From contig NZ_BCUS01000003.1 of assembly GCF_001591345.1 (NCBI RefSeq), positions 1 to 64,000 on the forward strand: a DNA stretch of 64,000 nt, read 5' to 3'. A model generated the notes under the pieces. That model did not search any database. It was not told the origin of the DNA and worked only from the letters and a program-made list of their open reading frames with translations. Positions 52,420 to 60,274 of the stretch are shown here, piece after piece; the stretch's first letter is position 1; each line of letters starts with the position of its first letter. The translations under genes and the position numbers were made by a program. This DNA is from Variovorax boronicumulans NBRC 103145 (GTDB lineage: Bacteria; Pseudomonadota; Gammaproteobacteria; Burkholderiales; Burkholderiaceae_C).

Positions 52420-52614
52420 TTGACCGACCCCACCCTCGAGCCATGGAAGACATGGGTCATGCTGAGCCTGCAGTTGCATGGCATCGATGCCGCACCCGGA
52501 CTTCAGGTCCGCGCGGCGCGCACGTTGGCACGGCTGGCGCCCATGACGAGCCGCCTGGCCGCCGGCACCACACCGCCGTTCGACATCCGCCCCGTGGAGC
52601 TCGCGCATGAGTGA
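52420..52614 (+). CDS. Small AtzG-like (DUF4089) amidase partner, TTG start
   Basis: A 64-residue protein just before the amidase gene and overlapping it by eight bases. WVMLSLQLHGIDAAPG, then RAARTLARLAPMTSRLAAGT matches the small helical AtzG/DUF4089 subunits that pair with AtzE-like amidases. The TTG at 52420 has AGGAGA five bases upstream and is the best start; the first in-frame ATG is at 52459 and would remove part of the helix. Role: likely stabilises or forms a complex with the amidase. Confidence 0.72.
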   Translation: MTDPTLEPWKTWVMLSLQLHGIDAAPGLQVRAARTLARLAPMTSRLAAGTTPPFDIRPVELAHE

Positions 52615-54001
52615 TGCGGGCATGCCCTCCATCGCCGCGCTGCGCCGGTCGATTGCCACGGGCGCCAGCTCGGCCGACGAAGCGCTGGCTTTGCAGCGCG
52701 ACGCCTTCGAGCGCGGTGCTGCCGTCCATCACTGCGTGGTCGAGCGCGCGACGGACAGCCGGCCGGTCGCGCATGCGCCGCTCTCCGGCATCGCGATGGC
52801 GCACAAGGACGTGTTCGGCACAGGGCTGCGCGCCGCAGGGCAAGGACGACCGGAAGGCGCTGCGGCCGATGCGGTGACCAGCCCTCCTTCCGCCCCGTTG
52901 CGACGCCTCTCCGAGCATGGCGCGACCTACCTCGGCGCCCTTGTGATGGCGGAGTACGCTTGCGGCGCCACCGCGGAGAACCCGCACTTTCCCGCACCGC
53001 TGAATCCGCTGGACCCGGCGGCGGCGGTCGGCGGGTCATCCAGCGGCTCGGCCGTGGCGGTGGCTGCCGGCTTGTGCCGGGCCTCGCTGGGGACGGACAC
53101 CGCGGGGTCGGTGCGCATTCCCGCATCCACCTGCGGCGTGGTCGGATTCAAGCCCGGCGCCGACGTGATCGATGCGGGTGGCGTGTCGCAGCTCGCGCCG
53201 TCGCTGGACACCGTCGGCGTGGTGGCGCGCTCGGTGTCGGATGCGGCCCATGTGTTCGCGGCGCTGCTGCCCGACGAGGCGCCGATGGCGCAGCGTCTGC
53301 TCAGCCTGGAAGGCATCGAGGAAGACCTGTCGCGCCACCGCCGCTGGCGCGTGGCGTCGGCACTGGACCAGCCCGACCTGCGCGACGATGTTGCAAGCCG
53401 GCTCGGGGCATTCGAATCTCGCGCCACCTCGCACGCGGTGGCATGGCATCGTGCGTCCTTGCGTGGACTCGACGAACTGTCGAGTCTTGCCCAGATCGTG
53501 CTCCACGTCGAGGCCGCGGCCACGCATGCGCACAGCGTGCGCCACGCATTCGGCTCGCTGGCGCCGATCACGCAGGCAATCCTCCTGCCGGGCTGGGCCG
53601 TCCCGGCCGCCTGGTACCGGCACGCCTGCCAATCCCGCGCGGGCTGGCGCGACGCCTTCGTCGCCGGGCACCTTGCGCAAGCCGACGTGCTGCTGTTGCC
53701 TTCGCTGCCGCGCGGCGTGCCCGATGCACAAGCGGTGACCACCACCTCCGACCGCTTCGACCCGCGCGAACTGGTCGCACTGCACCGGTACCACGCCTTC
53801 GTGAACTACCTCGGACTCCCTGCGTTGTCGTTCCCGATCGGCACCGACGCGCGCGGCCGGCCCGTTTGCATCCAGGCCATCGGTGCGCCGGGCGCCGAGG
53901 CCGAGCTGCTGGCCTTCGGGCACCAGTTCGCCGCGTCGACAGGCGCTCCTTCCGTTCCCGCGCCGCGCACCGCCCATCGCGCCAGCACCCCGCTTCATTG
54001 A
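52607..54001 (+). CDS. Amidase (amidase-signature family, AtzE/GatA-like)
   Basis: A 464-residue hydrolase. Catalytic Lys is in AMAHKDVFG, and the signature GGSSSGSAVAVAAG with LGTDTAGSVRIPAS gives the Ser-cisSer pair. It hydrolyses a carboxamide to acid plus ammonia. With the small AtzG-like partner it resembles amidases of cyanuric-acid/biuret-type or carboxybiuret routes, but the following CoA genes suggest an organic amide. It starts eight bases inside the previous gene's end. Confidence 0.92.
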   Translation: MSDAGMPSIAALRRSIATGASSADEALALQRDAFERGAAVHHCVVERATDSRPVAHAPLSGIAMAHKDVFGTGLRAAGQGRPEGAAADAVTSPPSAPLRRLSEHGATYLGALVMAEYACGATAENPHFPAPLNPLDPAAAVGGSSSGSAVAVAAGLCRASLGTDTAGSVRIPASTCGVVGFKPGADVIDAGGVSQLAPSLDTVGVVARSVSDAAHVFAALLPDEAPMAQRLLSLEGIEEDLSRHRRWRVASALDQPDLRDDVASRLGAFESRATSHAVAWHRASLRGLDELSSLAQIVLHVEAAATHAHSVRHAFGSLAPITQAILLPGWAVPAAWYRHACQSRAGWRDAFVAGHLAQADVLLLPSLPRGVPDAQAVTTTSDRFDPRELVALHRYHAFVNYLGLPALSFPIGTDARGRPVCIQAIGAPGAEAELLAFGHQFAASTGAPSVPAPRTAHRASTPLH

Positions 54002-54018
54002 CTTCCCACGGAGAAACC

Positions 54019-55215
54019 ATGCCCAAGATCAACGCCTCCCCTGCCCTCGCACGCTTTCGCGTGCTCGACCTGTCGCGTGTTCGCGCCGGCCCCACATGCG
54101 TGCGCATCCTTGCGGATTTCGGCGCCGACGTGATCCGCATCGAGCCCCCGGCGGGTGTAGACCCGAACGAGGCGATGTTCGCAGCCGACCGCTGGGGCGG
54201 CGACTTCCAGAACCTCAACCGCAACAAGCGATCGATGACGCTGAACCTCAAGAAGCCGGAAGGGCTCGAGGCCTTCATGCGGCTGGTGAAAACAGCCGAC
54301 GTGGTGGTGGAAAACTGGCGCCCCGACGTCAAGGCGCGACTGGGCATCGACTACGAGGCGCTGCGCGCGGTCAATCCCCGGATCATCCTCGCGAGCATCT
54401 CGGGCTTCGGCCAGGACGGTCCCTATGCCTGGCGCCCGGGCTTCGACCAGATCATCCAGGGCATGGGCGGGTTGATGTCGGTCACGGGCTTCCCGGCACA
54501 GGGCCCCGTGCGCGCCGGTCTCGCGGTGGCCGATTCGGGCACCGGCGTCTATGCAGCAGCGGGCATCCTGATCGCGCTGCTGGAGCGCGAGCGTTCCGGG
54601 CAGGGGCAATGGGTGCACGGCTCGCTGCTGCACGCGCAGGTGGCGCTGATGGACTTCCAGGCCGCGCGCTACCTCAACGACGGCGACGTGCCCGCCCAGG
54701 CAGGCAACGACCACCCGACGAGCAGCCCGATGGGCCTCTTCCAGGCGAGCGACGGCGTGTTCAATCTCGGCGCGTCGGGCGAAGGCAACTGGGTGCGGTT
54801 GTGCGAATGCCTGCAGGCTCCGCAGCTGAGAGCGGTGCCCGAATTCGCCACCGAGAAGCTGCGCGTCGAACACCGGCTGGCACTCAACGAAGCCCTGGCC
54901 GAGGTCTTCAAGAGCCAGACGGTTGCGCACTGGGTCGAACTGCTGAACCGCGCCGGCGTGCCCGCGGGCCCCGTCTATTCGATTCCGCAGGTCTTCGAGG
55001 ACGCCCAGGTGAACCACCTGGGCATCGCGCAGGATGTGGAAGCGGGCAATGGCCGGCGCTACCGGCTGGTGTCGCAGCCCATCACGCTGGCGCGCACGCC
55101 AGCGCGCATCGCGCACGCCGCCCCGGCCTGGGGCGAGCACACCACCGAGATGCTGACCGAGATCGGCTACACGCCTTCCGACATCGAACAGCTGCAAGCG
55201 AAGGCCGCGGTATGA
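54019..55215 (+). CDS. Class III (CaiB/BaiF) CoA-transferase, catalytic Asp replaced by His
   Basis: A 398-residue family III CoA-transferase: RVLDLSRVRAGPTCVRILAD start, VENWRPDVKARLGIDYEAL, ISGFGQDGPYAWRPGFDQII and AGNDHPTSSPMGLF are typical. In most relatives the catalytic Asp sits in a SLLDAQ-like motif. Here the motif reads HGSLLHAQVALMDFQ, with His in that place. A nearby subfamily (as I recall) has Glu or Gln there, so the residue is variable in this branch and activity may run by another residue. It would attach CoA to the acid released by the amidase. Confidence 0.9.
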   Translation: MPKINASPALARFRVLDLSRVRAGPTCVRILADFGADVIRIEPPAGVDPNEAMFAADRWGGDFQNLNRNKRSMTLNLKKPEGLEAFMRLVKTADVVVENWRPDVKARLGIDYEALRAVNPRIILASISGFGQDGPYAWRPGFDQIIQGMGGLMSVTGFPAQGPVRAGLAVADSGTGVYAAAGILIALLERERSGQGQWVHGSLLHAQVALMDFQAARYLNDGDVPAQAGNDHPTSSPMGLFQASDGVFNLGASGEGNWVRLCECLQAPQLRAVPEFATEKLRVEHRLALNEALAEVFKSQTVAHWVELLNRAGVPAGPVYSIPQVFEDAQVNHLGIAQDVEAGNGRRYRLVSQPITLARTPARIAHAAPAWGEHTTEMLTEIGYTPSDIEQLQAKAAV

Positions 55216-56000
55216 GCGAAGGACACATCCGGGCCGAGACCGCAGCGGGGGTCGGGACCCTGGTGATCAGCCATGCGCGCAAACACAACGCGATGACGCT
55301 GGCCATGTGGCAGCAGCTCGCCGAAGCCGTACAGGCGCTGGCCGACGACCGCGCCGTGCGCGTGATTGTCGTCACCGGTGAAGGCGACGCCGCTTTCGTC
55401 TCGGGCGCCGACATCAGCGAGTTTGCGCAACAGCGCAGCGGCACCGACGCCGTGGCCACCTACGACCATGCGGTGGCGACCGCCCAGCGCGTGCTGGCCG
55501 AATGCGCCAAGCCGACAGTGGCGCGCATCCAGGGCATCTGCATGGGCGGCGGCATGGGCATCGCCCTCGCCTGCGACCTTCGCTTCGCCGCGTCGAGCGC
55601 GCGCTTTCGCATGCCGGCCGCGCGCATCGGCCTGGGCTACGCGTTCGAGGGCATGCAGCGGCTGGTGAGATTGCTGGGCGCACCGGCTACCTTCGACCTG
55701 TTCTACACGGCGCGCAGCCTCCACGCCCCCGAGGCGATGCGCCTGGGCCTGGTCAACGACTGCATCGACGCCGAGATCTTCGACGCCGAAGTGGCGTCAC
55801 GCGTGGCGCTGATCGCCCAGAACGCGCCGCTGGCCTTGCGGGCCGCAAAGGCCGCGATTCTCGCTACGCTGGAGCCCCCGACAGCGCAAGCCCGGGAAGC
55901 GATCGACGCGATGGTGCGCCAATGCTTCGCCAGCCGGGACTACGCCGAGGGCCAGGCTGCATTTGCCGAGCGACGCGCGCCGCATTTCGAAGGGAGCTGA
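55212..56000 (+). CDS. Enoyl-CoA hydratase/isomerase-family protein
   Basis: A 262-residue crotonase. The oxyanion-hole regions are FVSGADISEF and GICMGGGMGIALACDLRFA. Of the two glutamates of hydratases, the first position near 115 (GGGMGIALA) lacks an obvious Glu, and the second position is in the PAARIGLGYAFEGMQRLV stretch, with Glu further along. It may therefore be an isomerase, hydrolase or other crotonase rather than a classical hydratase. ATGA overlap with the CoA-transferase gene. Confidence 0.9.
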   Translation: MSEGHIRAETAAGVGTLVISHARKHNAMTLAMWQQLAEAVQALADDRAVRVIVVTGEGDAAFVSGADISEFAQQRSGTDAVATYDHAVATAQRVLAECAKPTVARIQGICMGGGMGIALACDLRFAASSARFRMPAARIGLGYAFEGMQRLVRLLGAPATFDLFYTARSLHAPEAMRLGLVNDCIDAEIFDAEVASRVALIAQNAPLALRAAKAAILATLEPPTAQAREAIDAMVRQCFASRDYAEGQAAFAERRAPHFEGS

Positions 56001-56033
56001 ACCGATGACCGCCACCCTGCAAGAGAACCCGTC

Positions 56034-56969
56034 ATGAGCAATCCCCGCGTCCCCTTTCAACTCTCGTCCGAGCGCCCGCCGTTGATGCCGCTGGACGGCG
56101 GCCACATCCTCGCGCACATCGTCGTGAACGTGGAGCACTGGCCTTTCGACCGCCCCATGCCGCGCACGCTGCTGACGCCGCCGCACGGCAAGGAGACGGT
56201 GCCCGACGTGCCGAACTTCAGCTGGGCCGAATACGGCCTGCGCTGCGGGCTGCCACGCATGATCGAGGCGCTGCGCAGCCGCGGATTGCGCGCGTCCGCC
56301 AGCCTCAACGCCTCCGTGATCGATTCGCACCCGAGCGCCGCGCAGGCCATCCTGGAGGCCGGCTGGGAATTCATCGGCCACGGGGTGCAGCAGCAGTCGC
56401 TGGCGCAACTCGACGGGCACGCCCAGGCGGAAGCCATCGTGAAGTCGCTCGACCGCATCGCCGCCTTCACCGGCGTCCGTCCGCGCGGCTGGCTCTCGCC
56501 CGGGCTGCGCGAAGCGGCGGACACACCCGACATCCTCGCCGCCGCCGGCATCGACCATGTGTTCGACTGGTGCCTGGACGACTTGCCGTGCTGGATGCAA
56601 ACCGAGCACCGTTCGCTGATGGCCCTGCCCTACATGCTGGAGGTCAATGATTCGGTGATCTATGCGGTCGAGAAGCACTCCTCGCCCGAAATGAAGCTGC
56701 GACTCGAACGCACCCTGGAGGTCTTTGCGCGCGAGGTCGCCCGCCTCGGCCAGCCCCGGGTGCTGGCCATCGGGCTGCATCCGCACCTGATGGGCGTGCC
56801 CCACCGCATCGGCGATTTCGAAGCCATGCTGGACCTGCTGCTCGCGCACCCGATGGTGCGGGTGGTCACGGGTTCGTCCCTCCATGACTGGTACGCCGCG
56901 CAGGTCCCCGCGCCGGCGCCGCTCGTTGCCCGGTCCGGCGACGTCCCCTTTGTCCCGATGCCTCAATGA
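56034..56969 (+). CDS. Polysaccharide deacetylase-family protein (PuuE/allantoinase-like)
   Basis: A 311-residue NodB-type fold enzyme. It matches the PuuE-like subgroup: VNVEHWPFDRPMPRTLL, FSWAEYGLRCGLPRMIEAL, and GWEFIGHGVQQQSLAQLD; HPHLMGVPHRI carries the C-terminal His. In this group the members hydrolyse C-N bonds of cyclic amides or ureides, not sugars. In an amidase operon it may open a cyclic amide. A ten-codon frame (56005-56037) ends on its ATG, which may couple its translation. Confidence 0.87.
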   Translation: MSNPRVPFQLSSERPPLMPLDGGHILAHIVVNVEHWPFDRPMPRTLLTPPHGKETVPDVPNFSWAEYGLRCGLPRMIEALRSRGLRASASLNASVIDSHPSAAQAILEAGWEFIGHGVQQQSLAQLDGHAQAEAIVKSLDRIAAFTGVRPRGWLSPGLREAADTPDILAAAGIDHVFDWCLDDLPCWMQTEHRSLMALPYMLEVNDSVIYAVEKHSSPEMKLRLERTLEVFAREVARLGQPRVLAIGLHPHLMGVPHRIGDFEAMLDLLLAHPMVRVVTGSSLHDWYAAQVPAPAPLVARSGDVPFVPMPQ

Positions 56970-58333
56970 ACGCCATCGACACCCTCATCGCCCACGTGCG
57001 CTCGCGCGATTTCGACTCCCTGCCACCCGAAGCGGTGAATGCGGCGCGGATGTTCATCTACGACACCATCGGCGTCGGCATTTCCGGCTCGCGCCATCCG
57101 CGCATGCCGGCGCTCAAGCAGGCAGCGCAGTCCCTGGGCGACGGCGACGCCGTCACGGTCTGGGGCAGCGGTGAGAAGCTGCCGTTCCCATCGGCCGTGA
57201 TGCTCAATGCCTACCAGGTGTTCAACCAGGAGTTCGATGCGGTGCACGACGTCGCCGTGGTCCATGCCTTCGCCTGCATCGTGCCAGCCGCGCTCGGCTA
57301 TGCCCAACGCGAAGGCGGCGTCTCGGGCAAGGCGTTGATCACGGCCGTGACGCTGGGACTCGACGTGGCCATCTACGTCGCTCTGGCGCAGCGTGCGCCG
57401 ATGCGCTTCTTCCGCCCTGCCATGTGCGGCGGCCTCGGCGCCACGGCCGCACTGTGCAAGCTCGCCGGCATGGACGCCGACACGATGCACAACGCGCTCG
57501 GCCTCATGTACAGCCACCTCTCCGGCACCATGCAGGCCCATGCCGAGGGCTCGCCCGCGGTCGGCCTGCAGGTGGGACTGAATGCACGCGCAGCCGTCAC
57601 CGCCTTCGAACTGGCGCGTGCCGGCTTCCCGGGACCGCGAGACATCCTGGAGGGCCCGTTCGGCTACTTCGCGCTCTATGACTTCGGCCAGTCGCGCTGG
57701 GCCGACGTGGCGAACGACGTCGGCCAGGTCTTCCAGATCGCGCGCATGAGCCACAAGCCCTACCCTACCGGCCGCGCGACCCATGCGGGCGTCGATGCGG
57801 TCGTCGATCTCATGGCCACGCACGGCTTCGGTGCGGACGACGTGGAAACCGTGCGCGTGCATGCCTCGGCGCTGATCGCGCGACTCGTGGGGCGGCCGGC
57901 GCAGCCTGGCATGGACTCGGCCAGCGCCAAGCTCAGCATGGGCTACGTGGTGGCAACGGCACTGCGCAAGGGTCGGGTGGGCATCGAGGCCTTCGACCCG
58001 CCCGCGTTGAACGACGCACGCACCTTCGAGCTGGCACGCCGGGTCGAGGTGCTGGACGACGGCAATCCCAACCCGAACGCCCTGGGCCCGCAAGTGGTCG
58101 AGGTGGTGCTCAAACGGGGCGACACGCTGCGGCTGGCCGTGCCGCACTTTCTCGGCAGCCCCGGCCGGCCGCTGCCCGCACCCGATCAGCAGGCCAAGTT
58201 CATGGCCTGCTGCGCCTCGATCAAGCCGCGGCTGCCGCCGTCACAGGCCGAAACACTGGATTCGGCACTGCGCCGGCTCGAGGAACTGCCTGACGTGCGC
58301 GAACTCATCCCACTGATGACGGCGCCCGCCTGA
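56966..58333 (+). CDS. MmgE/PrpD-family protein
   Basis: A 455-residue protein of the 2-methylcitrate dehydratase / cis-aconitate decarboxylase family: ARMFIYDTIGVGISGSRHPR, NAYQVFNQEFDAVHD, and MSHKPYPTGRATHAGVDAV are the family blocks. It would remove water from a tricarboxylic or related hydroxy acid. ATGA overlap with the deacetylase gene shows operon membership. The true substrate is not citrate-like by necessity, as paralogues are many in Burkholderiales. Confidence 0.92.
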   Translation: MNAIDTLIAHVRSRDFDSLPPEAVNAARMFIYDTIGVGISGSRHPRMPALKQAAQSLGDGDAVTVWGSGEKLPFPSAVMLNAYQVFNQEFDAVHDVAVVHAFACIVPAALGYAQREGGVSGKALITAVTLGLDVAIYVALAQRAPMRFFRPAMCGGLGATAALCKLAGMDADTMHNALGLMYSHLSGTMQAHAEGSPAVGLQVGLNARAAVTAFELARAGFPGPRDILEGPFGYFALYDFGQSRWADVANDVGQVFQIARMSHKPYPTGRATHAGVDAVVDLMATHGFGADDVETVRVHASALIARLVGRPAQPGMDSASAKLSMGYVVATALRKGRVGIEAFDPPALNDARTFELARRVEVLDDGNPNPNALGPQVVEVVLKRGDTLRLAVPHFLGSPGRPLPAPDQQAKFMACCASIKPRLPPSQAETLDSALRRLEELPDVRELIPLMTAPA

Positions 58334-58466
58334 CACCCCGGGGCCGCCCGGCCCCCTTCGCTTCTTTCCGTTCCCTGCATCGGTCGTTCATTGCGCCCTC
58401 GTGGCCGCAAGGGATGCGCGCGCTCGCGCGGCCGATGCCCCACTCACCCTGCCATCGAGATACACC

Positions 58467-59627
58467 ATGAACCGCTCTTCCGACAACTACCAGGACATCC
58501 GTGACGCCGTGCGCGCGCTGTGCGCCGAGTTTCCCGACGAATACCACCGCAAGATCGACGAGCAACGCGCCTACCCCGAAGCCTTTGTCGATGCGCTGAC
58601 TGCCGCGGGCTGGCTGGCAGCGCTGATCCCGCAGTCCTACGGCGGTTCCGGCCTCGGGCTCGCGGAAGCCTCGGTGATCATGGAGGAGATCAACCGCTGC
58701 GGCGGCAACTCCGGCGCCTGCCACGGCCAGATGTACAACATGGGCACGCTGCTGCGCCACGGCAGCGAGGCGCAGAAGAGCCGCTACCTGCCGAGGATCG
58801 CCAGCGGCGAGCTGCGGCTTCAGTCGATGGGCGTGACCGAGCCCACCACCGGCACCGACACCACGAAGATCAAGACCACCGCCGTGCGCAAGGGCGACAC
58901 CTATGTCGTCAACGGGCAGAAGGTGTGGATCTCGCGCGTGCAGCACTCCGACCTGATGATCCTCTTGGCGCGCACCACGCCGCTGGCCGAGGTGAAGAAA
59001 AAATCCGAAGGCATGTCGATCTTTCTGGTTGACCTGCACAAGGCCATCGGCAACGGCCTGACCGTACAGCCGATCGCGAACATGGTGAACCACGAGACCA
59101 ATGAGCTGTTCATCGAAAACCTGGAGATTCCGGCGGACCACCTGATCGGCGAGGAAGGCCAGGGCTTCCGCTACATCCTCGACGGGCTCAACGCAGAGCG
59201 CACGCTGATTGCCGCGGAATGCATCGGCGACGGCAAATGGTTCATTGACCGCGTGACCGGGTATGTGAAGGACCGTGTCGTGTTCGGCCGCCCGATCGGT
59301 CAGAACCAGGGCGTGCAATTCCCGATTGCCGAGAGCCACATCGAAGTGGAAGCCGCCGACCTCATGCGCTGGCGTGCCTGCGAGCTTTTCGACGCCCGAC
59401 AGCCTTGCGGCGCGGAAGCGAACATGGCGAAGTACCTGGCCGCCAAGGCCAGCTGGGAGGCCGCCAATGCGTGCCTGCAGTTTCATGGCGGTTTCGGCTT
59501 TGCCAACGAGTACGACGTCGAACGCAAATTCCGGGAGACCCGGCTCTACCAGGTGGCGCCGATCTCGACCAACCTGATCCTCGCGTATGTCGCGGAACAT
59601 CTGCTCGGTCTGCCGCGCTCGTTCTGA
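58467..59627 (+). CDS. Acyl-CoA dehydrogenase
   Basis: A 386-residue flavoprotein: MGVTEPTTGTDTTKIKTTAV (FAD/substrate loop), NGQKVWISRVQHSD and, at the C-terminus, LQFHGGFGFANEYDVERKFRE. The usual short-chain catalytic Glu near 370 is not obvious in the TRLYQVAPISTNLI stretch; this group often has RDxRx[YF]xIxEGTxEI and here shows APIST. The active-site base may therefore differ. It is the last gene of the amidase operon, 133 bases after the PrpD gene; the 133-base gap may contain a secondary promoter. Confidence 0.9.
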   Translation: MNRSSDNYQDIRDAVRALCAEFPDEYHRKIDEQRAYPEAFVDALTAAGWLAALIPQSYGGSGLGLAEASVIMEEINRCGGNSGACHGQMYNMGTLLRHGSEAQKSRYLPRIASGELRLQSMGVTEPTTGTDTTKIKTTAVRKGDTYVVNGQKVWISRVQHSDLMILLARTTPLAEVKKKSEGMSIFLVDLHKAIGNGLTVQPIANMVNHETNELFIENLEIPADHLIGEEGQGFRYILDGLNAERTLIAAECIGDGKWFIDRVTGYVKDRVVFGRPIGQNQGVQFPIAESHIEVEAADLMRWRACELFDARQPCGAEANMAKYLAAKASWEAANACLQFHGGFGFANEYDVERKFRETRLYQVAPISTNLILAYVAEHLLGLPRSF

Positions 59628-60274
59628 AGAAGCCAGGCTGGGACTGCAACACAAGTGGAAGCGGACACTCAGGTGGGCCGGGTTGAGTGTCAGCAACCAG
59701 TCTGAAGCAGCCGCCCAACGCGGGCGACGTTCCGTATGTCGGCCTGTTGGGCCACGCCCTGTCCCATCAAGGCGCCTCTGAGAAAAACCACTTTCGCGCC
59801 AACGACGAACCTATTGCCCAACCGACGATAACGATAGGCACGTAAACGCCTGGTTATCGGAAGTTGAGAGCGCAAAGCAACCAGTAGAAACGTGCTGCAC
59901 TCAGGTCAATAGTTCATCCCTGCGAGAGGCAGGTATGCAGCGGCTGCCGGCATCCCCCGGCCTCGCTCGACGGGTACTATCAACCAGGAACGGAAGTTCA
60001 CGGAAAGTGCATAGGCCGCTAGTAAGCGCTCATTCTTGGGAGCCGCCGAATGAAGTTTCGGATTGATCACATCTTTGCCCGTGGGCGGCCTGTGCGCTTC
60101 TTTTATGAAAGCTAGATGAGGGCGAATTTTCTCTCTCTCTCTCTCTCTCTCTCAGAAACACCTTGCCTCGGTGGGGTCCCAATCAAGTGGTCGCTTTCTC
60201 AACCGCGTGCAGCTCGGGGGGAAGACGGGTAGATCCGTAATGGTCTTTTTTTTCCCAAGAGTAGCGAGCCCCGA
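59628..60274. other. 647-bp intergenic stretch
   Basis: No gene was recognised between the convergent dehydrogenase genes. A run of twelve TC units is at 60131-60154. T-rich sequences at 60245-60260 could help terminate transcription from either side. Confidence 0.5.
60131..60154 (+). repeat. (TC)12 microsatellite
   Basis: Twelve perfect TC units. It lies in non-coding DNA downstream of two convergent genes, so phase variation of a product is not expected. Confidence 0.9.

Noticed and set aside
60131..60154. TC repeat as a phase-variation switch
   Set aside because: It lies between convergent genes, neither in a coding region nor in a promoter position.
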